64,000 nt of DNA from Macrosteles quadrilineatus (lineage: Eukaryota; Arthropoda; Insecta; Hemiptera; Cicadellidae). The translations under genes were made by a program, and so were the position numbers. Positions 1-10,720 of the stretch are shown piece by piece. The notes under the pieces are model-generated. The model searched no databases and was not told where the DNA came from. It saw nothing but the letters and a program-made list of their open reading frames with translations. Within the stretch, counting starts at the first letter, position 1. The number at the start of each line of letters is the position of its first letter. The DNA lies in contig NW_026542597.1 in the NCBI RefSeq assembly GCF_028750875.1, forward strand, positions 81,628,856-81,692,855. The letters run 5' to 3'.

Positions 1-2598
1 TTTGATTTTTGTCAGCACTGCATTATATCTCTTCGTACTGTTTTTAGATAATTTCTGTTCTTGGTTAGCTTCGATTTACGTCACCACCATCGTCCATCGC
101 CGTCACGTCTGCTTGTTTACAACGGGTTTTATTAACGTAGGGTAGGGTTTATAAACGTTGTAATATATCTAATTTTTCTATAGCTGGCTTTAAAAAATTT
201 AAATTAATACATAATAATAATATATGACCAGCTCATGATAGTATTTAGGTCAAAAGGAAAGATTTTCTTCGTTTAATCGGATCCGTTTTATTAGACAGGT
301 TAGAACTGATGTCTAAGATATCATTTGTTTTTTTATCTTGTTTCGTGCTTGCCAATTGTAACATTTACTTAAACTTATTCGTTATAGTTTTAATTATATG
401 AACATTGCATTCGAACGTCGCTCTACCTTCAAGATTTCTTTATTAGGCCTATGGGGACTAAGGCCTAGATTTTCTGTTATTGGTGACATTGCAATTATTA
501 TGGAAATAAAAATTGCCTAATGATGTTTTTTTACTGAGTTGTACGTTGTATGGGTGCAAGTATGGTTGTAGATCTAATAGGCTTTTCAGAATTCACCTTT
601 CTATCTTGGGCCTACTTAATTAAGGCCTAACTAAGGATTTAAGAGACATATAAACAAGTCATTTACAATTGCTTCACCATAACATGTAGGATACTAGACG
701 ATGATGACAGATCCTTCTCTGTGGAAAAATAGTGATTAACTTAGGCAGGCGAGAGTAGCTTAAGTTTTATGCAGCCTCGATACGGCCTCCTTTGTGAAGA
801 GGACCCTGTGTCAAGGGAAAATGAAATGTTGCAATTGTTGGGGGGTGGATAGTGTAATTGTTGTTATTGATTATTGACAGAAATCAACGTTACTGGATAG
901 GTACCAGAAATGTCTTATCTGTAGAAATTTCATGACACACTTTGAATAAACCAAATACAATTGAAACACTAATGGCTGAGACAAGTGTTAGGTCATTCAG
1001 TCAAGTAGGTATGTCCAGGGCAGATAAGCGGAGGGTGGTAAGACCAGAAGATGTAAACAAGTAGCTTTAACCTTTATGTTGTCGTAAAGTCTGCTGTCAA
1101 TTATATTTTTTTATTTTTTCAAGTCAAGTTTACTGAGATACAAAAGGCTAGGATTTGATTTTCACAATTTTTTTGGAGACCGCCGAAATGTTAACATTAC
1201 CACTAGGCCTATTGGTATGTGGTATGTTGGTATACATACATTTCTTTGTTTGATTGTGACAAGTTTCATGCATTTTTTAGATTCATAGAAAGATTTGCAG
1301 GTAGGTCTAGAAAGAGTTGCAAAGTCAGATAACACAGGAGATCATTGTAAACATGTAAAACCACTAAATTATTCCGTTTCCATTATCACTTTAACATGAA
1401 CAAATCGACACAGAAAATATACCTGTAGGCCTACTGTATCAGTAAAATAAAAGATAAAGAGATAACTTGTCCACTAAGCCACAGGTCTTTGTTTGTTCTG
1501 CAACTAAGATGTAAGAAATAGTAAAACAGTATGTATGAGGAGTTGACAAACTTTTTGGAATGCGTCAGACTGAAACAATCGGAAGCATTTAGTCAAGTGC
1601 AGAAAACCTATTTGTATTTTCCGAATACAAACAGAGATAGTCATATTGGTTGTCTACGTACCTGTTAAGGTACAGCTGTAGGCCTACCATACAGAAATGG
1701 CTTGCCATTTCACTCTCTGATCGTTCGAAGGAAGAATTACCACAATAAAACGCATAATTGAAGATTGTATAATCAAGACTTAACAGTACTTGTTTCTGCA
1801 TGGCACTCAACTGGTTTGTGTTTGAGTTTCAGCGCCGATGGTATTTTTTTAATGTTTTGTAAGTCACCGTATACAACTCTGGTCTTGTATATTTAAGTGG
1901 TCTACACACTGATAAACACCGATTAAGATGGAATAGTTCATGGTTAGTCTCTTCTCCCTCTCAGATGTGAACAGCCTGAAGCCCTATGGGACTTAGCTGC
2001 CATCTCTTCCTCCTCCTGTAGCCCTATGGGATCCCTACAGGTTTATAGTGTTCATCACCCTCGGTGAAGTTGTGTATGGACGGGTGGGTAGTGTGGGATA
2101 TGTCAGTTGTTGATCAGACTCCTCTAGTCCGGTGTGTCTAGCAACAGGTCGCAACGCGTCAGTGACTCTTCTGCCGCCTGAGACAAGTTTTGTAAAAGGC
2201 GTTACGAAGTATTCTCCTGTCTGCCGACCAGCTTTTAGAACAAAACATGTTAATATTGTTTCCCGTTTTGGACAGAGTTTTTCAATAGATTTTCTTGAAT
2301 CTTGATAACAATGAATGGTATAACTACATCCCCTGTAGTTATACTAGAGCTCTTATACCAAAAAAATTGAAAACCGAAAAAAACATTTTTATAAATGTTT
2401 AGGAATAACTTATCTTGCATTAATTTTAAGATTTTTTTGTACTCATACTATTATGTAGTTTTCTTGGATGTATGAAGGCTCTAGAACCAACATTGATCTG
2501 TACAGGAAAAAGGTTTTAACAATGGATCTTTGCAAACTCTATTCGGAGGAAGGGAATTCCAAGGCATGTTTAATGTTTTTGCGGGGGTAAAGAAGACT
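1..2598. other. No recognised gene; left flank
   Basis: Read on both strands this stretch shows only short uninformative frames. It holds several copies of the palindrome TAGGCCTA (for example 444-451, 1204-1211, 1426-1433, 1679-1686) and a small perfect hairpin at about 2318-2345 (GTATAACTACA against TGTAGTTATAC). A phrase containing AGCCCTATGGGA occurs twice between 1978 and 2032. It could contain untranslated exons of a gene off the left edge, but nothing in the sequence decides this. Confidence 0.5.
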
Positions 2599-2982
2599 CT
2601 TAACCCTTCCCGGACGGGCGAAATCATGACATAGAACAGTAAAAAATTACAGGAAAAAATAAAAATTAATTTTCCTTATTTGTGTTTTGTTATATAAGTA
2701 TACGTAAAATAAACTCAATAGAACACTTCATACTGTCAAAATAATTTTTTACTCGTTTTTAAGTATGAGGATGTATCTGCTACCCGAGGTGTGGGAGAGA
2801 GGGGGTGTGCGGGAGAGAGCGCAGACATGGAGAGAGCGCCTTTGTACCGCGGAATATCTGGTTACTGCTCAAGCACATGCCAGTCTGTCTGAAGAGAAGG
2901 CGTATATAGGCTATCCGCTTTCCGTCCGGAACATCAAAAACTATAAGCGGATATGTCCATCACCCGTCCGTGAAGGGTTAAG
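2599..2982. mobile_element. piggyBac-type MITE with TTAA ends
   Basis: The left end reads TTAACCCTTCCCGGACGGG and the right end is its near-perfect inverse, CCCGTCCGTGAAGGGTTAA, about 380 bp apart. Both termini carry TTAA, the target-site duplication typical of piggyBac elements. No transposase is encoded, so this would be a non-autonomous copy. The 111-codon open frame beginning at 2765 runs through the element and out of its right end, and is better explained by it than by a gene. Confidence 0.6.
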
Positions 2983-3687
2983 ACCTGTAAACTACCCACT
3001 AAAGACTACTCTTCAGGTTACTTTTATGAATCTAGCCTGGGAACACTTAGAACGAGAGTTTGTCTACTCCCATGGAGCTCACTCTGTTTCTTTTTGTTAA
3101 ATTCTAGCACAATATAGACCACAATCAAATCTAGGTAGTTCTTTTTAGCTTTGAGGAAGTTCCAGTGGAGTGCAACCAGCAGTTCTTCTCCCTGCATAGC
3201 TAAATATTGCGGCTATACCAAAAATGTCTACTATTTCATTAGTTAATTGATACAAAAGTTATCAATTTATCTCGCCTATAGATTAAATGTGGTCATTCTG
3301 GACAAAGAGTAAGCGGATAATTGCTACCAATATACGGTAAACACAAGGTATTAGGACAGTTAGACCAACAAATGAGTTATTTTGCAAGTAGGGTACTTAA
3401 AAATGTGTCAAAAAAAAATTAATGAACTACGGTATCTCAATTTTTACCAAAATCAGCTTTTCTTTATGAATAGAAATCCAGCAAGACCAACATATACATG
3501 AAAATGATGACAAATCATAAAGAAATTTGCAGTATTATTTATTAATTAAAATTAAAAATCCAGTTTTATCATCTGAGCTGTGATATGTTTTAAAATGGGG
3601 TTTACCTTTGTCTACAGCTGAATCCGACATCATCAGACACAGAAGATTCAGCTGAAGCAGCATCGTCACAGTCAATTACGTAACATA
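2983..3687. other. No recognised gene; AT-rich spacer
   Basis: Mostly AT-rich sequence with no gene I recognise. The last part (about 3619-3683) has a coding-like, Ser/Asp/Glu-rich reading on either strand next to splice-like signals (TTTGTCTACAG on plus, a possible donor GTAAAC on minus). It is about 20 codons long and could be a transposase or exon remnant, but it is too short to assign. Confidence 0.4.
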
Positions 3688-4635
3688 CAGGGTCCATTCA
3701 ATAAGCATTGGGACTGGCTCACTTTAGCGTCAAAAGAGCAGTAGAGGGGTGAGAATGGTTGGGTTCGATAGAGGAGTCCATCACCATTCACAGCAATTTG
3801 GTTTAGTCGCCCTCAGGCATTCTTTGAGACAGGATTACGATATTTGTGCCTGTATTCATTGTGTTGTCACGCCAACATAAAGAGTACCGTTGAGGAACGC
3901 TGTGAACTTTTCCTTTAAACCCGGACCCGGGTCAGAGACCCTTGCCCTCCACTCAAACATTTTGTTCACAATACTGGACAACCCAGGTAATAACGTTGTC
4001 CAGAAAATTTGGATCTTGCTCAATACAGTCTAAAATTTCTTGCACAATCTCCACCTTTGACAGTTTTTGTTCTTCACTCAGGACTTTTGGCACCAGTTTT
4101 GTGCGGACTCTTCTCATCGCCAAATTCTCCGTTATGATAGTGTGGATGGTTCCCACTGAAAGGCCGGTATTCTCACTGGTGTTGGCAAAGGTTAGATGCC
4201 TGTCAGAATCCAAAACTTCTTTCACTTTAATCACGTGAGCCGCGGTCGTCGGGCGTCCAACGTGGTGCTCGTCCTCGACGAGTTCCTGGCCTTCCTTATA
4301 CATTTGGTGCCTATCAAAAACTCTTGTGCGGCTTAAAGCATCATCCTCATGAAACTGTTTAATAGAGCAAGGGTCTCCGACGTGGATCTTCCGAGATTAA
4401 AGCAAAACTTCACAGCGTTGCTTCACGGTATGCTCCATTTTGGTGAGATGACACAATGAAAAAACACTTGGCGCAAATATTGACCTCCTGTCTCAACGAA
4501 TGCCCATAGGCGACTAAACTAAAGTACACCTGAATCATGAAGGACCACTCTTTCGAACCTAACCGGTCGGACACTCCTCCACTGTTCTTTTGAGGCCACA
4601 GTGAACCAGTCCCGATACTTATTGAATGGTTGGTG
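3688..4635 (-). mobile_element. Internally deleted mariner with ~270 bp inverted ends
   Basis: The 948 bp element is bounded by TA dinucleotides (3686-3687 and 4636-4637). Its ends are inverted copies (CATTCAATAAGCATTGGGAC at left, its inverse with few changes at right). The similarity continues inward for about 270 bp, to about 3958 on the left and from about 4363 on the right. The unique middle and right arm, read on minus, give a mariner N-terminal transposase region: a VFDRHQMYKEGQELVEDE-like stretch, GRPTTA, then a helix-turn-helix region with LSVGTIHTIITENLAMRRV, ending at EQDPNFLDNVITW. The DDD catalytic domain is missing. A second copy of the transposase start lies in the left arm on plus, so the left end is an inverted duplication of the right end. 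Non-autonomous and broken. Confidence 0.8.
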
Positions 4636-4907
4636 TAGACAACATTTTACATTATCAAAAATACAAAAATTAAAACAAACAAATCTGTTGCACACATGAT
4701 ACTGGTTGACATTACGACGATCTGAAATAGATGCAGACTTCTGAAATTTGTAGTGTTCTTCTCAGACTTTTGGGGCTGATGTCATGAAATGGCATGACAT
4801 GGTCATGACATAATGGTGTTTTTTAGTGTTTTTAGCATAATATCTTACATTATATACTAACCAACATGATCTAAATATGTTTTAGGTGTTAGTTCGCAGC
4901 TTCTAAA
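4636..4907. other. Probable Ssu72 promoter and 5' UTR
   Basis: AT-rich spacer between the mariner remnant and the Ssu72 start codon. The bases just before the ATG follow TTTTAG at about 4880, so either a noncoding 5' exon exists upstream or transcription begins close to the ATG. No TATA box is evident. Confidence 0.3.
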
Positions 4908-7900
4908 ATGCCTCAGTGCAATCTCTCGATAGCAGTTGTATGCTCAAGTAATATGAACAGAAGTATGGAGGCTCATGCATTCTTGAGGTGAGGCATTGAA
5001 TCCGATATAAAGTACAGCCTGAATGTAGGGTAAAGAATCCACCTGCTTCCCCTCTTCACAGAATCAAAGAAACTATCATGGCTCTCAAGAAACGTTCAAC
5101 AAGAAATTTGTTTTTTGCTGAATATTTGCAGGACAAATTTTAAGTATTTAAAAAAATGAAAATCCTGGTTCATAGACCATCAATTTGTTTGTTGTGACCC
5201 CTTTTTCTTGATTATTCTTATTTCCTATTACAAGTTTTTTTCTTAAGTTCTTTCTCTAGCCGTGTTTACACAAGGCCAGTTGGTAAGCAGGTTCCTTGCC
5301 TCAGGTAACTTGAAATACGGATTAGAGGCAAGTAACCTGCCTGCTCTTCTGGCCTCCTCTTGTAAACACGGCTCGCTAAACACTTATAAAATAGTCTTGG
5401 TCCAGATTTAATCATTTACACTTTAAGATCAGCTGCACAAGGTAGAAATTATTTCTATAATTAATCAGCTGTTTTTAAAATATTTTGTTACAACTATGCA
5501 CAAAGTTTTTCCTAGCCTTAGAATGTTTGCTTCTGGCGGATTTCCAATAAGCTTACATAATGGGCTACTTTGCTGGTTTAATTTTAAAATAGTTGTACAC
5601 TATTGTAAAATTAAGACGTTAAAGTAAAGTCAGTGATATTCATTTTGTGTCAAAATAAAACCACCTAGAGACATTTACATTTTTTTATTTGTTTCAGCAA
5701 AAAGGGGTTTCTAGTGAGGTCTTTTGGAACTGGAGATAAGGTGAAACTGCCAGGAACAGCACCAGATCGGCCTAATGTATACGAATTTAGCAGCACGTAC
5801 GAAGAAATTTACCAGGACCTGCTGAATAAGGATAAATCCTTGTATCCTTAACTAAGTTGTTTTTAAATGTGTGTTGAAAGAGTTACAAAATTGTCAGATT
5901 TCTGAGTGTAAACATCAACAAATTTCCTCTAAAAATCTAGATTTACATTTTATTTAGTTCTTAGTTTTGCATGATTTTAGATTAAACTAAGCTAATTTCA
6001 ATATTGCCTCTTCTTTTTGAATAGATAAGCAATTTAACACCATGAGACCGATCAGTATTTTTATTTTATGACACTTTTTATCTGTGATCTTAAAGATTTC
6101 TGGCCCTCTTTTCTTTCCTGTCACTCCTCACACTAAATTTCCCCTTTTTCTTGCTGGCAAGGCAACCCTCCTTATCAAATAATAATCCTTTTTTCCCCTT
6201 TTAATCACATTCATTTATGACATATTTTAGCCATAGGTACATTTTAGCCTCATTTTCAATGTCAGAAAAAATACTTTTAAATAAATCCTAATAATTATAT
6301 GGAGACTGATATCTTCAAAGTAAAAACTTTGGAGGTTCGAGAAAAAATCACCAATATGTCCAAAGTCAATTTTTTAAATTTCAGTCCTTAACAAATATTC
6401 AGTTACACACAGAATGGCTTGTTACACATGTTAGACCGTAACAAGCGTATAAAGATTAGACCCGAGAGATTTCAACAATGCAAGGAGAAATTCGACATCA
6501 TTGTAACATGCGAAGAAAGAGTCTACGACCAAGTCGTTGAATGTAAGTTAATAATTTGCTGTTGATCTATTGAACTGGTTTGTGTTTTTGTTGTAATATT
6601 TAAGAGTGCAGGAAAGTAAGTAAATGCAGGAATTAGCTACTCTGTGTGCTAAAAAGTGCAAAAAAGCCCAGTTTGTCAGGTAACCGTTGTAAAAGTGCAT
6701 TTGCAGAATCAAAAGTAAATGCTTTTTGTTTGCTAACTTGCTCATTTGATGGTAAAAATATTAAAATATTTTGAACTTATTTCTGTGTTTTTTGTGTTGT
6801 TTCTGGACTAGTTATTTGACAAATTAAAAGGTTAAATTAAATTACCTGTTGTAATCTTAAGATCCATGTTTCATTCTTATTGGATTAAGCACATTTCAGC
6901 TCAAATTTAAAATGAAGTTGTCTATTTTAGTTTTAAAAAAACCCCGAACAGAAACAATTTTGGATTTTTTAAACTCCCTTGAACCTGCCTAAGTTACTAA
7001 TTGTTACAATTTTGTCTGCAGACATAACTAACAGAATGCCTACAGAGAATGCATCAGTACATGTGATCAATGTAGACATTCAAGACAACCACGAGGAGGC
7101 GACAATAGGAGCGTTCTTGATATGTGAAATGATCACGCATGTAAGTCCTGTTCTCGATATAATCTTGCTCTTACAGAATCTTTTTTGGCACTACTATTTT
7201 GAAAAAAGTGCCACTTTTGCTCGTACTCCGTTTACAAAGGTGGTGGTTTGAGGGAAATCAATTCCATATTCTGCACCTTACCCTACCTTTGAAACAACAG
7301 CTGGACAGCTGTTAATTAGCTTAAACTGTCATCAGCTGTAACATACATAAAGAAATAAACGGTATCAGCATTCTGACACATACTTTCTCCCATAAGTTTG
7401 TCAACAACCTTTATCATGTGTAAGCGGTGAGAGTAAATATACTGAAATGGTATTTGTACAATTTTCTTCAGAATTTAAAGGAATATAACATACTAAAATT
7501 TTATCAAAATCGTTCGAGCCAATTTTGGGAAAATCTGATTTTCCGTTATTTTATGGGGTTTTTATGGGAAAATAACATAATTTACAATAACTTTTGAACC
7601 GTAATTTTTACAGAGATGGGATTTGTACCATTTTGTTCAGAATATAAAGGGCTACAACATACTAAATTTTTATCAAAATCGTTCAGGCCTATTTTGAGAA
7701 AATCAGATTTTTCCGGTTTTTTATGGGTTTTTATGGGAAAATCTCCATTAAAATCAAAATTTCAAAAAAATGAAAAAAACGCCTGGAGATACCATGGATT
7801 AGAACCTACATACCAAATTTCATCGAAATCGGACCACAGGTCTAGTCTCTAGCTCTGTACACATCCAGACACACAGGCACACGGACACACAGACACACAC

Positions 7901-8667
7901 ACACACACACACAGACATCACTTCGAAAACCACTTTTTTGGGTCCAGGGGGACCCAAAACGAATATATCCACTCAAAACTCAAACTCAAAAATTTTGACG
8001 AAAACAATACTTTCTCCATATACTATGGTATAGGGGGAGAAAGTAAAAAATGATGGGAAACTTCTAGCAAACCAACTATAGTTCAGCCGCTTAGAAAGCG
8101 ACCTGCGCGCTAATGCTAACCAATGCTAGAGGAGGTCGCTTTCTAAGCGGCCGAACTATAGTTTTTTTTAACTATTGTTAGTCGCATGGATAAGTATTTA
8201 GTGCAAAAAAACTAATTTTGTCTAAATAACTTCTCTTCAACCTACTCTGATATATATTAGGACGAAAAATCAGTGTTATTTTTTTGTTTTGTGACTTTTT
8301 ACTGTGTAAGTTATCTGTTAAGGTAAGCTAGCTGACCACTATCCCCTTAAAAACAAATCCTTTGTCATAATAATTTATTTTAACAAAACAACATGCTACG
8401 CGAGGGCAAAAATACTATGAAGACTGAACTACACCGAGCTTATAAAAGTATACCTATGGTGGCTTTTTTCTCTTCAGTAGACCAAAGACACTTTCTATAG
8501 TTTTTCTATAGTTCTAGTTCTATAGTTCTATAGTTTTTTTCTGTAGTTTTCTATTCTTTTTCCAGATGGCCAAAAGTGAGGACCTCGACAATGATATTGA
8601 CGAAATGCTTCACCAATACGAGAGCAAATGTCAACGGCAACTACTTCACTGTGTTCTCTTCTACTGA
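4908..8667 (+). CDS. Ssu72: Ssu72, RNA polymerase II CTD Ser5 phosphatase
   Basis: Removes phosphate from Ser5 (and Ser7) of the RNA polymerase II C-terminal repeat and works with the cleavage/polyadenylation machinery in the nucleus. Five exons join in frame: 4908-4987, 5698-5841, 6403-6542, 7022-7140, 8566-8667, all with GT-AG introns. They give 194 aa, the length of human SSU72. Residues 12-18 form the CX5R phosphatase loop (CSSNMNR: Cys12 nucleophile, Arg18). The general acid is Asp143 in VDIQDNHEEA. Exon 3 carries YTQNGLLHMLDRNKRIK and the C-terminus ends CVLFY. The start follows from family alignment (MPQC, catalytic Cys at 12). Intron 4 contains two repeats, at 7381-8047 and 8073-8162. 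Polyadenylation signals follow at about 8825 and 9049. The gene converges on Lsg1. Every catalytic residue is intact. Confidence 0.96.
5257..5376. repeat. Hairpin repeat in Ssu72 intron 1
   Basis: TAGCCGTGTTTACACAAGGCC at the left returns inverted as GGCC-TCCTCTTGTAAACACGGCT at the right, with a second paired block (GCAGGTT, CTTGCCTC) inside. About 120 bp in all, the size and shape of a small fold-back MITE. It lies in the first intron of Ssu72 and encodes nothing. Confidence 0.6.
7381..8047. mobile_element. Non-coding element with TACTTTCTCCC ends, Ssu72 intron 4
   Basis: The left end TACTTTCTCCCATA and the right end GGGGGAGAAAGTA are inverted. The interior has two diverged copies of a ~170 bp unit (around 7455 and 7620, each with a phrase like TTTTTATGGGAAAAT) followed by a (CA)n tract at about 7866-7915. 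A partial second copy of the left end is at 35,440-35,620. No transposase frame is present. Class unknown. Confidence 0.55.
8073..8162. repeat. 90 bp hairpin in Ssu72 intron 4
   Basis: AACTATAGTTCAGCCGCTTA and, inverted, TAAGCGGCCGAACTATAGTT enclose AGAAAGCGACC and GGTCGCTTTC, a nearly perfect stem of about 36 bp with a short loop. It lies next to the preceding element and looks like a separate tiny fold-back repeat. Confidence 0.6.
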
Positions 8668-9286
8668 CTTTGATTCGCCGTCATTGATTGATTGCAAATA
8701 TTACTGAGGCACAGGGAGATGGTTTACTTCAATTTTCTGTTTGGTCAATATTATATTTTTATAATTGTGTAGGTTTTATATTTGTATGAAATTCTATTAT
8801 TGTGTTCATTAAATCATTATGATCAAATAAAGGAAATTTGGAATCAACAGGTTTTGTTACGAAGAAGTTTGGTTTTCTTTGTAGGCTCCATGAATGAATT
8901 AACAGTGCATATTTGAATTAGCTTGTGTTATTATTTAAGTTATTTTAACGCTGTCAATTTTATTATTATTATTTACTTTCACGAACTTTTCATATGAGTT
9001 GTTATTTATTTAATTGTAATAAGAAAGTGGTAAGCTTGTAAAATTTAAATAAAACTTATATGAGTTATTGTTATTTTCATCTCTTGTTTAATTTTGTTTG
9101 TTTTAGCAATATGAATAATAACGATGGTGTTTATTCACAAACTAAGCTCCTTTAAAAATCCTTAAACAGAAAAAAATATACTAAAAAAATAAAAAAAATA
9201 TATTCACTAGTTTGATAGAAGTACCAGGGATAAAACATACTCCCACAGGTTTTTGTTTTTTTTTCTCCTATATTGTTTCTAAATTA
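8668..9286. other. Ssu72 3' UTR and spacer
   Basis: Holds the Ssu72 3' untranslated region with AATAAA-type signals near 8825 and 9049, then AT-rich spacer. No other feature seen. Confidence 0.5.
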
Positions 9287-9580
9287 CAGTAAAACCCCTC
9301 ATGTCCGATCTCGGCTTAACCGACTGTCTACTTGTTTCCTGTTTGAGGCCAATAATACCGAGCGTGTTCGGTTAACTGTAAAGTCAATCATGGATGTTGC
9401 CGTAACCATTAACCGAGGCAGATGATCACTGCAATACATGGTCACGAGTGTCGCTGTGGTGATGTAAGATAATTACTGGTGACACCGAGATTGCAAGATA
9501 TTCTCCATCCGATATCCGACTTTTTGGCCGTTCCGACCAGGGCCTGGTCCCATCATGGTTGGATATGAGGGGTCCTAGTG
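9287..9580. mobile_element. pogo/Tigger-type MITE, subfamily 1
   Basis: CAGTAAAACCCCTCATGTCC at the left and its inverse (CACTAGGACCCCTCATATCC read on minus) at the right, preceded by TA. The CAGTRRAAC-like terminus and TA target are typical of pogo/Tigger elements. At 294 bp with no open frame it is non-autonomous. Confidence 0.6.
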
Positions 9581-10207
9581 TTTATTTGCCAAAAGAGGAT
9601 CGACAGGAATTTAAACCTTGGAAATGTAATTCAATTTTCCTTCTCCCCCTGTACGTAGTATATATAAGTATTTTCTTTTAACATTTTTCAGTTTGAATTT
9701 TGGGTGGAATAATCTGATTTGGATCCACCTGACCTAAAAAAAGATTATGTAGTGGTGCTACACCTATGGTCCGATTTTGATATTTGTTATATGGGTACTA
9801 TATGTAGTATCTCCAGGCACTTAAAAAAAATTATCTTCATTTTGGATGAGGATTTTCCTATAAAACCCGTACAGTTTTAATTTTATAAATGTGTTTTAAC
9901 CCTTCCATCACCATTCTCTCTGTATTTATTTTTGTTTTTACCATTGTTCTACTTTCTCTTATTTTAAAGTTTTGCTTCCTAACAAATGATTTTTCCCCAC
10001 CATTCTTATTTCCCACAATATTTAGCACTGGACAGCTGTCTACACAGAAAAATACCCAATTGTTAGCATTTTCTTTAATATTTCATTAAATTTTTTATCT
10101 TGGTTGGCTACATCCAAAGGCATTTTTCAAGCAGATACTTCCCGAATCATCATTTGGTAAATGTCAGTGGTTGTTTCTTGCTCCATGTTGGTCTTTTTTC
10201 ACAAATA
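9581..10207. other. Spacer between convergent genes
   Basis: AT-rich sequence between the Ssu72 and Lsg1 3' ends. Short open frames near 9889 have no recognisable motif. No gene called. Confidence 0.4.
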
Positions 10208-10508
10208 CAGTAGAGTCAAGCAAACTCGGCACTCGATAACCAGGCAGTCTGGATAACTCGTCCATTACCTGGCTCAGAAAATTAGTGAATTTTTGAGTTT
10301 GTGTTAATCATGGACTATATACTATATATGTTGTACTATATCTGATGACTTAATACTGACTTGTAATATAAATATTAATAAGACAGAAGGTAAAAAAGCT
10401 TACAAACTGTATTGCTCTTATTTTTAACCCTAGTTCCCGATAACCCGGCATTTCACAAACTCGGCACCCTTCCAGTCCACATTACGCTGAGTTTGCGGGA
10501 CTCTACTG
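10208..10508. mobile_element. pogo/Tigger-type MITE, subfamily 2 copy A
   Basis: TA-flanked element with inverted ends: CAGTAGAGTCAAGCAAACTC at the left, its inverse (GAGTTTGCGGGACTCTACTG) at the right. The interior phrase ACCAGGCAGTCTGGATAACT recurs in reverse orientation in the copy at 23,185-23,595, which makes these two members of one family. Non-coding. Confidence 0.7.
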
Positions 10509-10720
10509 TAAAAGCATTTGAATGTTGCCTTACTTCCCATAGCACAGCCCGTTTAGACCTCGTCAAATATTCGGCACTTGGCAAATGCTGTATGAGCGCC
10601 TCAATCTTAATATTGAGATAAATAGGTTAGCCAAGTAGTAGCAATTACTACGCTAAGAATATATTTTTTATTTTTACAGTAAAAAATACACATCATATAT
10701 ACAAAGACGTAAAAGTTAAT

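Noticed and set aside
2765..3100. 111-codon frame on plus
   Set aside because: It begins inside a TTAA-ended MITE, runs through its right end and has no recognisable domain or splice context.
3619..3683. A ~20-codon Ser/Asp-rich exon of a transposase or other gene
   Set aside because: Splice-like signals are present, but the stretch is too short and reads plausibly on both strands, so it cannot be assigned.
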